NCBI GenBank assembly: GCA_905220665.1
Contig: CAJNAR010000155.1
Coordinates: forward strand, 372,001-436,000
Length of the DNA stretch: 64,000 bases
DNA from: Albugo candida
Lineage: Eukaryota > Oomycota > Peronosporomycetes > Albuginales > Albuginaceae
Reading direction: 5' to 3'
Below the pieces are notes generated by a model that made no database searches, was not told the origin of the DNA, and saw only the letters and a program-made list of their open reading frames with translations. Numbering within the stretch: the stretch's first letter is position 1; every line of letters begins with the position of its first letter. Shown here piece by piece: positions 10,101 to 20,969 of the stretch. A program made the position numbers and the translations under genes.

Positions 10101-12674
10101 GACAGAAGACTACGATGAAACTCATTGAGAATTTAATTCCTGATGCTTTGTTTGAAGTTTGTATGACAAGCGAAAGTATCGACAGCAACGGCATTTTTTT
10201 TTGGAAAGATTCTTACCATGGCTGCTCGGTTTTTCAGACCTTTGCCGATTATTCCAACTTCTCAAGAATGCACGACGATGCTTATGTTAAACCAACGCCT
10301 TCTGATTGCAATAGTATCGATGTAGAGATACATGTCGCTACCAACGGTTACTCTATTCGTGATTGCTCGGAAGGAGACTTATGCAGAATAGAAACTAGAG
10401 CGAGCCGCATTCCATATTTCATTCTCGCTGATGGTAAACGTGCGAGAAAAGAATTTGAAATGAACAACTTCTCACCCCATTTTAGTCACTTCAAATCCAT
10501 CTCGACTTCGTTTCGAGATGCAATACCTGGTGCAAGAAACGTCGTACATGCTGGGCAATTGAATCGTATCAAATATGAAAACAATACCCATCTCATTGTG
10601 GTCGCTAGACTCGGGGATCTTGAACCAAATCACTTGTATTACTTTTTTTTCGCTTATGAGTCTGTTGGCAGTGACGGCGTTTTTACTTCTGTGAATCCTC
10701 ATTTTGAAGCATCACAACAGTCTAACGCAATCGAGATCACCACATATGAAAGTGCCCCAAAACTTGAACGATATGAAGCAAGGGCGAAACCCGCAACTAC
10801 CGACTCAGTCTTTTTGACTATGGACCTCTCCTGTCAAGTATGCAAAGCAGTTGTCATACACGTTTTTGTAGCACCAAGGTCATGTGGGATAGTCTCTTTC
10901 GATGAGTTCTATGATTATATCCTGCGAACGCACTCAGGAAGCAAGCATCTACATTTGGATTATCTTGATGATTGTCTTGGAAGTCTGGATCCATTTAGAT
11001 TAGAAGTTTCAGTCCCTGAGTCGGAACACAAAGTACGGGACTTTATATATGACGTACGTGGACTTGCATCGAACACGTCTTACAGAATTTATCTCATTAC
11101 AGAAACCGCTTCTAGTCATGGGGTGCTGAGCCCTCATCCAAGAAAGCTACAGATCTCAACGTCCGCATCGGCCCCAATGTTTTATGATTTGAAAGCTGAG
11201 CCACGAAAAGGCTCGACTACTGAGCTGATTCTAATATGGAAGCTGAAAGCACCTGGTCACGTTCACTATATAGTAGGTCCTAGCCAGCATCCAGAATTGG
11301 TTGTAACATCCCCTTATAACATAAGCGGGAAGGGAGCTCGGTGGCCGGATCAAGAAGGATCCAAGTACCCTTACGATGCGATCAAGACACGAAAGACTGT
11401 TCACATAAATGATGTAGATGAGATGTATTATGAGGTCGTTAGTGACTTGACAGCGGCTACAAATTACACCATTTATCTAGTGACGGAGTCTGCAAGCAGT
11501 GAAGGCCTGTATGGAGAGATTGTGTCCTTGGCAGATATCAAGACATGGAGCCCTGCACCCAGACTTTTGAGTCATTCCGTATATCCAACCCACTCCAAAA
11601 AAGCAAGTCTTTCCGTTGGATTTCGATTAATTGAATGCTGCTTGGTGCATGTAGCTGTCATTCAAACCGAGCCCGAGCCAGCAATGCAACATGTCGCACA
11701 TGACAGCACGATTTACGGCAATCGTGTGGCATTATCCGAGAAGATAATTGCTAGATATACTGTTGAAAATGAAAACCTCTTTCATTCTGGTCGCTGGCAT
11801 GAAATAAACGTTTCCGTTCCAACAAATGACGTGACGTATGATGTGTATATCGTCTCAGAAACAGCGCATAGTGATGGCGTGTTTGGGAATGTCGCAGTGC
11901 ACCGGAACGTACGCTGTCATCCCAATCCGCCTCGAATTGTAGATGTGAAAGTCACAGCGACTTCCGCGAAAACAGATTCATTGACAGCTTTCATGAAACT
12001 GGACGATTTAGGGAACGTGCATTATCGAGCGGTAGTAAAAGGAATCGGTCGTAGAATACAAGTTGAAGGAAATGCGACATTTCTAGAGAAACGGACTAAT
12101 GATACGTGTGTCGGAATGCTCACTATCGGCAATTTGACGGAGGGAAGCTGTTATCACCTGTATTTTCGAACGGAAACGCTGAACAGCTTTGGTGTTTTCG
12201 GACCGTGGTCGTCGAGCGCGATTGAAGCATGCACCCACAAGTCCCCTGCAAATATTTTGGGTGGAAAAGTACTCGTGGAGAAAGCTTTAGACGATAACAT
12301 CGCCGTACCCAAGGTGAGTTCCAAGCATAGTATGTACGCGTACAAGTGTGATCTACAACAAGACGATGCGCATTCTTTCCTCCGAACCATCATAAGCAGT
12401 AAGGATAAACTGAAATTGAAGCTCTTTTCTTATCTCTGATTATTGCGTAGGGCAAAAAAGGGGTGAGTTTATCTCAACGATCAGAATAAGCGCAGTTCAT
12501 GTGCACAGAGAATCGAATCAGACATCGACACTCTCTCAACCGGACGTTAACGATAATTGGGATGCTCAGAAAATCAGAGGAAAAACGTCCACTGATGACG
12601 CGAATCAATTTGATTTTGACACACAAGCGTCGATTCTTCGAGAATGGACCGACTTATCAAAATCTTCCAGCTGA
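7186..12674 (+). CDS. Large secreted protein of ~13 Fn3-like repeats
   Basis: Three exons (7186-7231, 7287-12398, 12451-12674) with introns of 55 and 52 bp give 1793 residues; the exon sum is an exact codon multiple. Exon 1 encodes MLFLVFINLIIVSLY, the core of a signal peptide completed in exon 2, so the protein is predicted secreted. The rest is about 13 diverged repeats of 115-190 residues. Each opens with a beta-strand pattern (SLxLxxxLxxPGxVHYxV), has a variable polar middle, then LxxxTxYxxYLxTES..S.GVFG and ends with THAxAP. Clear THAxAP or SAP joints are at roughly 145, 260, 385, 510, 610, 735, 855, 1180, 1315, 1440 and 1570. The pattern resembles a fibronectin-III/Ig-like fold. Many N-x-S/T sequons suggest heavy N-glycosylation. 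No C-terminal membrane span or GPI signal is seen; the last 80 residues are polar. An adhesive or cell-surface role is inference. It is not homologous by eye to any protein I can name. Confidence 0.85.
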
Positions 12675-14124
12675 TACAATCCTGATAGATGGTCCGCTTG
12701 CTAATAATAATCTATCGCGGCGAGAAAACGCTGTCTTCTGGTTTACTTAACGTACAGATCAAACAAAAACGTTGATGCCTTGCCGCATTGATTCCTCTAC
12801 CACACCACTCACTGGAAAAGGGTACCGAATGTTCACAAGCGGGTGGAAATGGATGCTATGATGCGCCCCTCGGAATTCTCCTGATGTAGGGCCTTTGAAA
12901 TAGCTGAATCAGAACCCTTTTCTTAGCCTCTGCATTGACTGATCTCAGAAGAAGGCACCTTTTTATTCGAGAAAAACACGACTTCCTAAATGATTAAAAA
13001 ACAAGAAAAGCGAGAGTTTCCAATAAAACCATTGTAGACTGCCAGCCATTTTCTTAGCAAAATCGCTGATTATACAGAACACCACGCGTCTCTGACTGGA
13101 AGGCTCGAAATCACTACTCTGCGCTTGACAGTTCGCGGAGATTGATTGTTGCAAAAAAAGCTTTCAATGCTTTCATGCTTTCAGCATGAATTGTGCAATC
13201 GTGTCCTGGTTGTTGCTCAGATCTTGCGTACGAAAAAGGCCAGCTCACCCAGCCACATTCAGCCAACTTTGCAAATATTCCTTGTGAGCTGATTCCTAAG
13301 ACCATGCTCAGCATTGATGTATTGACAACCTAGTTCAAATTGACCAGTGCTTTCGAGTGTACTTCACTACCAACGCATACTTCTCTGTAGGCCTTCTACT
13401 CGCATGCTATCATTTAATACATGTAGCAGTATTTCATAAGTATTCTTTCAAAGACCTTAAAAAGGAGCGATAACTATGAGAATCGCTGCGATCCTGAGCT
13501 TGATGAAAGCTATAGTCATGCTTCCCGACGACTGCTACCACCAAAATTTAACTCTCACCGCTTTTAGTGGTGAGCACCCAGCTATCGACGGTACAATTTT
13601 ATGCATAAAGCGAGTTGTATGGGATAGAAAGGAAAACAAAGGTATCTGAAGCTCCTTTTATGATTAGCAGGCTCATTCCGAACCATTCTATATTGTGTAT
13701 ATTATCGATTAGCTCAATTCGTTGTTTATTGCGACGCATCTAGCTGCTGAATCCCTAAACGGTTTGCTTAGAATTAGTGCAGCAAGCATGTTGCTAATGA
13801 AAAGCCAGTGCTGCTGATTAGATTAGCTTTTTCGGGCCATTTAAGACTAAGAACTTGACGCTACGTATCATCAATTTATTCGACCATCCTAGATTTTCTC
13901 TCCCAAGTGAAAATAATAGACCAGTGTACGTTACGTATAAAACAATGAGAAGTTTGGATTGCGGATACGAGATCAGTCATGTGGATACGTGTTCATTGCA
14001 TGTAATAATCGACAGATGGCAATATTGAAAGCGGTTTCACTGCTTTAAGCTAGAACCTTGCAGCGCACATATAGACTGTGAGTTTTAATTCTTTCTAGAA
14101 TGTATGTGTTCAGCTTACAATACC
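12675..14124. other. Intergenic region between gene block and Gypsy element
   Basis: No supported gene. A plus frame at 12499-12750 that overlaps the end of the repeat-protein gene is very basic and competes with the better spliced frame. Two adjoining minus frames at 12963-13154 and 13114-13314 (the latter with a real ATG at 13314) are in different phases and not recognised; they could be a small two-exon gene but no clear donor/acceptor pair joins them. From 13320 to 14124 nothing is seen beyond AT-rich sequence. Confidence 0.5.
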
Positions 14125-14174
14125 TGTAACGCCGACAGGAGGAAGCAGAAAGGATATTTTAGTGAACGCGGGAG
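14125..14174 (-). repeat. Gypsy left LTR, outer fragment
   Basis: First 50 bp of the left (3') LTR, beginning TGTAACGCCGACAGGAGG and matching 23995 onward. It is cut at about 14175 by the first Copia insertion. The rest of this LTR resumes near 19103. Confidence 0.75.
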
Positions 14175-14457
14175 TGTTGGCGGTGGTAAAATGAATACTG
14201 TTTGTTTTATTGGAATGGTAAACCTACACCCTAGTACCTAGTTGTCTTCCCTGCCATTTATTCTTGAGGTCTTGCTTGCCAACCGTTCCTCATGCTACAT
14301 CAACTCTGACTGATCACGCACCCTTACCCATCCTGCCAGGAAACTCCTGATACCATCATAGAAAAAACCTAATGACCGTAGATAGTGAAGGGGCACCTCA
14401 TGTTCAACATGTCCATCTTCAACACTCCGCCTCGCAGCCGCATCGCAGTCATACCAA

Positions 14458-15301
14458 CTAGTGCAAAACCACTAGCGTCCCCAACGTTTCGAGCTTGTGC
14501 TGGTCAGTTATCTTGGTCAACAGGTCAGCAAACATGATCTCGGACCGAACGTAGCACGGCTCCAGTATGCCAAGACGGGTAAAGTCCTTCACAAACTTGA
14601 GGCACACATCGATATATTTTGCTCTCATGAACGAAGCATCACCCTCAATCTGGTGGATAGCCGCTTGATTATCCACATGCATATTCATGGGATGGGAGGG
14701 CGCACGTCCCACTTCCATCAGCATTTCCCTTATACCAAGGAGCTCGTCCGCCGTTTCGGACGCTGCCACAAACTCGGCGTCCATCATCGAAATCGAAACT
14801 CCTCCTTACTTTTTCGCTGACCAGCTCACCCCCGCGCATTCCATTAAATAAACCATCGATCTAGATAGGGTCTTGCTGTCACCCTTCCCCGCTGCGAAGT
14901 CTGCTTGATTCTAGCGAAATAGCATCTTCAACATCAGTACCGGCATGCATACCGAGACTTATATTCTTTCTCCCCGAAGGGTACTCGGCAATCATGTTGC
15001 AAAATTTACAGTCTAGCTTCCGCGGGTGATGAGTTTGACGCGCTGCCTTGTGACCCGCAAACGTGATGTTTGGACGAGTGCACCACGCGACCCACAAAAA
15101 ATTTTCAACGAGGGACTGAAGCGACCGGATTGACGGGTTTCCAGGTTGTGCGTCCTTCAAAAGCAGGATACTTTCCAATCTGGCTACGTCATAGCAGCCC
15201 CCCTGATCGGTGTACGCGTTGGGTTCGCCGACGCCAAAAATCGTGTTCCTGGAGCAACTATTGTATCGCCTCTTCCTGATCCAGAGCAGAGGAGTGCGCA
15301 T
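14458..15301 (-). pseudogene. Copia 1 RNase H region
   Basis: The frame at 14458-14787 reads AEFVAASETADELLGIREML, then MHVDNQAAIHQIEG and ADLLTK. These are the Copia RNase H signatures (AEY.A...A..E...L, DN.aA, kyIDv, DlLTK). The adjoining frame 14879-15301 covers the connection from RT (SLVENFLWVAWCTRPNITFA). A stop and frameshifts separate them, so no continuous enzyme is made. In an intact element this domain degrades the RNA strand of the RNA-DNA hybrid. Confidence 0.75.
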
Positions 15302-15930
15302 CGAGTGCCTTAACTCGAATTCCTAGAAATTTGGACACCTCTCTCAGGTTCTTAATTGTAAGCGATGTTATCGCTGTAAAAAAGTAATGGACCGATGTAG
15401 CCTTTGTCGCCGTGACTAGGAGATACGTCGACGTACACGCCAACTATAGTCATATCATCACCGTCGCGCTTGTAGTATAAGCACAAATCACTGATGTACT
15501 ATTCAAATCCTGATTCCTTAGGTCTTGTATGCAACAGCTGGCTCCATTGTCTTCCCGCCTGTTTCAACCCATACAGGCTTTTCTTCAACTCGAGTGCGCC
15601 TTTACGTGCACTGGACACTCCAAGTTCCTTGAGGTTTTCGTCCTTGATATTAATACATTTTGGTACGTGCAGCAACATCTACAAATGCTTCTCCTTGTTA
15701 CCCTTTACATAGGCATTCGGAATGTTGCTATGTTTTGCAGGTACGCCCCATGCCGCCGAAAGTCCCAGGATCACTTTCATCGTTGACATGTTCATAACAG
15801 CGGCGAAGGTCAATGAGTGGTCAACACCGAAGACTTGTTCATTTCCGCATGCAAGGAGTCGCGCCTTGAGCCATTCCACTGCACCGTTTTCGTCTGTCTT
15901 GGTCTTGTACACCCACTTACTGTGCAGCAT
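15258..15930 (-). pseudogene. Copia 1 reverse transcriptase fragments
   Basis: The piece at 15679-15930 reads LHSKWVYKTKTDENGAVEWL, KARLLACGNEQVFGVD and VPAKHSNIPNAYVKG. This is the start of a Copia RT (KWV.K.K....G..er.KARLVa.G..Q..G.Dy; the D of the first catalytic motif is replaced by N in NIPNAYVKG). The later part is in another frame at 15258-15443. The YVDD box falls in the broken stretch and is not readable as an intact motif. Confidence 0.7.
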
Positions 15931-16133
15931 TTTTACAGAGGCTGCTCACTTGATCACGTTCCAAACTTCGTTGGATTCAAGCGCCGGAATTTCTTCGAGA
16001 ATTGACTTGCTCCAACCTTCAGCCCTTGGGCTGAGCATCGCCTCAGCATGCTTCTTCGGGTCAGACTCGTATACTTGTAACACGGTGGCTACATAAATCT
16101 TCGTGGACATTCTTTCTTGCCTCGACTGCTTAG

Positions 16134-16907
16134 TTAGCCCACGTGTGGAATAGGGATCACGCGTCTGCTATTAGAGCTTGCGCTTGCCTTTTTTCTTCTG
16201 CTCATCATCGGTGTCTTCATGAGTGATCTGCGAGTTTTCTTAGGAGTTTCCATCATAGTCTTCTCGCTGCACACTAAGTTTTTAGTTGCTCGTTCTGCAT
16301 CAGAAAGCGTTTGAATATTCTTGACATGTTTTTTTGCGTCACAGTGACGACGTTGTCCTTGCGTATATCTACTCGAAAGCCCTTGGTATCGTCGCTGCGC
16401 CCAACGATCATGCCAACATGAGCTTGATGCGCGAGTGAATTCTTCTCCGAATCGCGGTATACGGTACATCGATCCAGAAGCATCCCCAATCGAGGTGCTG
16501 ACACAGCACCTCGATTGGGGATGCACGCTTGTGGTTCGATTTTGCAGGACGGTAGTTCAATATGTACGCCCAGTGCTCAACCGCGTCACCCCAGAAAGAC
16601 AGCGGGAGGTCGCTTCCGAAGATCATCGAGTGCGCCAAATTTAATACCGTCCGGTGTATGCGCTCTGCTTTGCCATTTGACCCTTGATTTCGCGCCTCGC
16701 TGATCTGTCTCGCCACGCCAGCTGTTTTGCATAGTAAGTACACGTTCTGATACTCACCGTCACCATCGGTTCGAAGCACATGTATCCGGCAATTTAGAAC
16801 GTTTCTCGAAGAAAGCCAAGAACTCCTTGAACTTCCTTGCCGCTTGTTCCTTGGTACGCGCATGGAAAACGCGACAGTAGTTTCTCTTGTGATCAACAAA
16901 ATTGACG
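16134..16907 (-). pseudogene. Copia 1 integrase core
   Basis: The frame at 16408-16899 contains RTDGDGEYQN and then GSNGKAERIHRTVLN and LPLSFWGDAVEHWAYILN, the last two thirds of a Copia integrase (second catalytic Asp in RTDGDGE, catalytic Glu in GKAERIHRT). The end of the frame carries a perfect 21-bp inverted repeat (16480-16524) that replaces the expected sequence after SPIEVL. The C-terminal part continues in a different frame at 16134-16526. Confidence 0.75.
16480..16524. repeat. Perfect 21-bp inverted repeat
   Basis: Bases 16480-16500 are the exact reverse complement of 16504-16524, with the 3-base spacer ACA. The arms read GCATCCCCAATCGAGGTGCT plus one more base. It lies inside the Copia 1 integrase reading frame, just where the related Copia 2 continues with different sequence after EVLTKDLD. 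A hairpin with this stem would be very stable. A snap-back duplication is the simplest origin. Confidence 0.9.
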
Positions 16908-16938
16908 AGGTATCGATTTCCCATTCGGTCCTTTGGTG

Positions 16939-17790
16939 TCAGCGGTCCTTTAGGTCCGAGAAAATCACACCACCAATGCGTTCAATCGGTGAGTTAACCC
17001 CGGTGTCTTTTCTGGGCTGCACATTTTTGGTCCGTTTTGCTTGCGTACAGGTGACACATGTCTTTCGTTGATGATCAGTATGTCTTATCTCGGGCCCAGG
17101 TTCGCACTCCATTAGTTTAACTTTGTCATAGGAGAGGTGACCTAGGCGTCGATGAAAGTGCATTAGGGTCCCCGCATGCACACCTACATCACCTTCCCGC
17201 TCCTACGCTTCGTCATAACCTGGCCGGCCTCTTTTGGACCTGTTATCACCTCTTGGGTCTCCAGAACTAACACGTTGTTATGCATCGCCACGTCGAATAT
17301 AACGTCCCCGGTAGTGAGCGATATGATCGGTTGAGGAGAATCCTTGTATCCGAGCGCGTAGCCTTGTAGCTCAAGTATGCCATAGGACACGATATTGCGA
17401 GTCAGCATCGGTGAATAGTAGACTCTAGTAAGTCGAATTCAAGTTGGTCTTTCGCGTGCCATCACGCGAAGAACCACACTTCCCACCATTGTTAACTGAG
17501 GCGGTTTTCCATCGGCGACCAAGCATTGGTCTTCACAATTGCGGACATCTTTGAGCAGTGCACTAATGTTCATCAGGTGCCTGCAGAAATCGCTATCCAG
17601 GATCCATGAATCGTCTTCGGCCTTGGCATCTTGTACAACAGCGTGTAGTTGACAATATCCTTGGTTTTAGTATTGTTACGATAAGCCCCCTTGGCGTCGC
17701 TGGCTCTCTTCGAATTCTTCCTTTCTCCAGAAGACAGGGCTTGAGCGTACCCGACCTTACCGCATCCATAACACGTGCGCGTGTCAACGC
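16939..17790 (-). pseudogene. Copia 1 protease and GAG-pre-integrase region
   Basis: Around 17600 a minus frame reads WILDSDFCRHLMN, the Copia aspartic protease box (usually WILDSGcSrHm) with Gly changed to Asp. Downstream, 16939-17408 gives FHRRLGHLSYDKVKLME and TCVTCTQAKRT, the zinc-binding GAG-pre-integrase domain (H...H...C..C). Frames change between 17184 and 17181 and near 17590, so the polyprotein is interrupted. Confidence 0.7.
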
Positions 17791-18002
17791 GTGGCTTATG
17801 TTCGGAAAAATGGGACCACTACGTCCTTACCAATCGAAGCAGCACTTCGAGTGTCGACTCCACAGACTGTGCGAAATGAGCGAGCTTCTTGGCTTGTTTT
17901 GTGCAAGGTACTCAACCCGGCTTCCGTCGTACTTAGCCATAAGTACCGACCGTGTGGAGCTCACTTGATGCATAGTGCACAGTGTTGTCCAGTGTCTGCG
18001 CG

Positions 18003-18920
18003 TCAGCGCCACCACATGTATCCCTCACCGTCACCAAGTAAAGATAATGCTCGGGCCAGCTCCTCTTGGAGTCCTTCTTTGCTGTGAACAGTTTCATCGA
18101 CTGTGAAACATGTGATAGTAGTCTTGAACGTCTTGTGTAACCGTTCCATGACGTGCGCTAGAGTCGGAATCTGTCCCCACCAAGGCTCGACCTGCGTGTT
18201 GTAGTACCGCTCTGCGGCACCACTCAGATAGTGACCGAGCAGGTCCGTCTTCACGTCTTCGGACAAGTCGAAGCCACAGGCCACTTGTGCGTACTGTATC
18301 TGCCTCATGAATGTCCTGGACCAATCTAGGAAACCGTAGTCCAATCCTAAACCGCAATACAGCTTTGAGCCATCAAACATTTGAATCTCCAGTCTTCGTT
18401 GACGCTCATCCGGTACTCGCATTGGATGTTGGGCGTCCGGCTCCATGAGGCGCGCGTATACTTCACTGACGCGTCATCCATGTTCGAATACGGAGTACGC
18501 ACCTGTGGTGCAGCTTGCGCTTCTTGCCATTCTGGATGAACCGCGTCTCATCCTGCACCATACTATACCATGTTCGGGAGACCTTGCCCAGCTCCTGGAC
18601 GCACCGGTGAATGCCCGAGCGCATCGATGTGCATCACCGCGACCTTGTCCCAGCGCTGAGAGGAACATCCCTGACTTGATCGCGCTCATCATCCTTTCGT
18701 CTTTATCGCCCATCCGCTGCGAGACCTCCATCTGCGTTATCCGCGCTTGGAGGTCAAGGAGCGCTGCGAGTATCCTGCTGTTGACGTCATCGCCCCTTTC
18801 GTGGACCGTCCTTTCACCTCGAAGTACCGCTGGAGGCGCCGTGCAGCTTTCGTGGCCGGCGTCAAAGCTAACTGGATTTGGTTCGCTTGGTTTGCCGTCA
18901 GAACCAGTGGTTGGGCTCAT
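18003..18920 (-). pseudogene. Copia 1 gag
   Basis: A real ATG at 18920 opens a frame (MSPTTGSDGKPSEP) that stops at 18474. The next frame, 18003-18446, continues with a gag-like helical body ([55 protein letters not shown]). Gag assembles the particle that packages the element RNA. A stop plus frame change at about 18450-18474 splits it. Confidence 0.65.
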
Positions 18921-19102
18921 ATCCTGTTGGCGAATGCGTAGTGTTGCCGGTGGTAAAATGATTACTGTTTGTTTTATTGGAATCTTAAACCTGCACCCCA
19001 ATCCTGGTTGTCTTGCCTACCATACGTTCTGAGGTCTTGCTTGCCAACTGTTCCTCATGCTGCATCAGCTCTTACTGATCACGCAACCCTCCCATCTCTG
19101 AT

Positions 19103-19216
19103 AAAAAAAATGGAAAGCGAGATTTCTAATCAAAGAATCCTACATTACTTATCTGATAAGCTGATCCAGTTCTACTATAAAGAGCTATGCATGCATGTAC
19201 AATGGAGGTTGTTACA
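19103..19216 (-). repeat. Gypsy left LTR, inner fragment
   Basis: Continuation of the left LTR after the Copia insertion, matching 24040-24125 (ATGGAAAG.GAGATTT, CTGAT..GCTAATCCAGTTCT, ACTATA.AGA) and ending AATGGAGGTTGTTACA at 19216. The Gypsy chromodomain frame begins almost at once beyond it. Confidence 0.75.
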
Positions 19217-19406
19217 TCCTCCCGGATTTGACTACTCGTTGTCTCTTCTTGAAATCGGTGATGAGAGAATTCCAATTAGGAACGTGACGAATATCTTTCT
19301 CTCGCTCCCATGTAACTTCGTGCTCGAGTAATCTATGCCACTTCACGAGCCATTCAGGTTTACAATCAAATTGACGCTTCTGTAGAAGCTGTTCTATGAT
19401 GTGCAT
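19212..19406 (-). pseudogene. Gypsy integrase C-terminal chromodomain
   Basis: The frame reads HIIEQLLQKRQF, then EWLVKWHRLLEHEVTWEREK and an amphipathic tail. It fits the chromodomain pattern (veeIL..R......YLVKWkg....tWE), with W-L-V-K-W and T-W-E clear. A chromodomain at the end of the integrase defines chromoviruses, where it steers integration to histone-marked chromatin. It abuts the 3' LTR. It is split from the integrase core by about 250 bp of closed frame. Confidence 0.7.
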
Positions 19407-19654
19407 CGTGTCGCCACTTTCCTTGTCAAATATAAGTCGGGATGATTTCAGATTCGGACGAGTCTCAAATCGCGGTTCTCAAATTGCGGTTAATTTCCCA
19501 CATAGTGACTTAACACGTCAATATTGAATGTGGAATTCAATCGACTCATTCTCCGCGGAAGCTTCAAATGCGCAACATTCGAGTTGACCATTTTTATAAT
19601 CTGAAATGGTCCAAATTTGCGAGTGACTAATCTAGTGCCTTTTCTATCAATGTC

Positions 19655-20700
19655 TTATGTCAAATGTTTCGCAGGAATGCGACCAGTATCCGACAGGACC
19701 AAATCTCCAATTTTTAAAGTAATCCCAGTGCGTTTTTTGTCGTAGTACTCCTTTTGACGATCCTGAGCTTGAAGCAAATGTTTCGTAGCTAGATCAATGA
19801 TTTCTTGACGACGGTTTTGAAAATGTTTTGCATACTCAGCGATTCCATGTTGCATTTGAGCTGTGACGCTAGGAGTACTTAGCGGATTCAACGAATTGCG
19901 TTCCTTGCGACCAGTATCAATTTCGAAAGGTGACATACCAGTCGATGCACTGACGAGAGTGGCATGAGCATAATCAATTGTACCTAGATAATCGAACCAA
20001 TCACGTCCATGATACGAAATCATAAAGCGTAGAGCGTCTTCCAAATCAAATTTTGACGTTCTGTTTATTCGTCGGCTTGTGCCCGATATGAACTTGCCAT
20101 ATGCAGACGAATTACCATCAACTTAGCAAGAGAAGACCGAAAATGCGAAACAAACTTGAAACTCGATCACTGATAGTGATCGATGGTAGACCATGAAGAC
20201 GAACGACACAATCAAAACAAACGCCACGCTGTCATATGGGCATCATCGTTGCGATTGCACGCCCGATGTTTTGACCGTTCGGACAATTTGTCGACAACTG
20301 TCATGATGCATCAAATGCGTTTAATTTCTTTAATCCCGTTATTAAATCCATAGAGATAACTGACCAACATTCTTCCGGAATCGGGATCGGAATCATTTTT
20401 CCATTCTGCGAGCGTTGCTGTGTTTCAGCGAGTGCATGTTTCACAACTCCGTACGTAATCTAAAACGTCCTGATTTAATGTAGGCCAATAATACCATTAA
20501 GCGATGCGTAAAAATGTTCGTTGAGCACCAGGATGTGCGGCAATGTTGGAGTCATGGAAGCACGCGATAACAGAAGTTCGAAGATGACTGTTCGGCATAA
20601 TCTGGACAAGTACGATAGCCATTGATAAATTCCTTGCAAACCGAATTTGACCAACAAAGCGATCTCCAATTCTGAGATTCTTGTGTCATATTAACAGTCA
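19655..20700 (-). pseudogene. Gypsy integrase
   Basis: Reading towards lower coordinates, 20475-20600 gives HDSNIAAHPGAQRTFLRI and WYYWP, then CETCALAETQQRSQNGKM, i.e. the HHCC zinc domain. About 20340 gives SVISMDLITGL with the first catalytic Asp, and about 20200 gives CVVRLHGLPSITISDR with the second. The frame at 19655-20044 reads HATLVSASTGMSPFEIDTGR, QDRQKEYYDKKR and KIGDLVLSDT, the integrase C-terminus. Several stops and shifts break it. An intact copy would insert the cDNA into the genome. Confidence 0.75.
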
Positions 20701-20969
20701 CAGGTGAAGGCTCGGTTGCGCTTATATAACGCGACGTACTTGATTTTCCATGTATATAGCCATTAGTAAGCTTCAAATGCTCAACATTAAAGTCGCTGAT
20801 AGCATCCTCCCTCTCGTGTATATGAAAGTGTGAGGATGGACTTGCGCAATTCTGAGGATCGCACTGTTGATTAGACACGAGTGCCGTTCGCAATTCGGAA
20901 CCTGACGTGATAAAGCATCGTCTACCACATTCAAATGACCTTAAACGTGATGCAGCTTGAATGTAAATT

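Larger units (their letters stand above)
14175..19102 (-). mobile_element. Ty1/Copia element 1, nested in Gypsy left LTR
   Basis: Two direct repeats of about 160-178 bp bound it: 14175-14352 (TGTTGGCGGTGGTAAAATGA...) and 18942-19102 (TGTTGCCGGTGGTAAAATGA...), both containing TTCCTCATGCT.CATCA and TGATCACGCA. The outer right end is set only to within about 15 bp. Coding is on the minus strand in Copia order: gag, protease, integrase, RT, RNase H. Every domain carries frame breaks. It lies within the Gypsy LTR, because sequence matching 24000-24120 continues on both sides of it. It must be younger than the Gypsy insertion. Confidence 0.85.

Noticed and set aside
12499..12750. Plus frame of 83 residues after the repeat-protein gene
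   Set aside because: Very basic and without ATG context. The overlapping frame reached through the 52-bp intron gives a better continuation and ends naturally at 12674.
12963..13314. Small two-exon minus gene
   Set aside because: One frame has an ATG, but no donor/acceptor pair joins the two pieces and no domain is recognisable.
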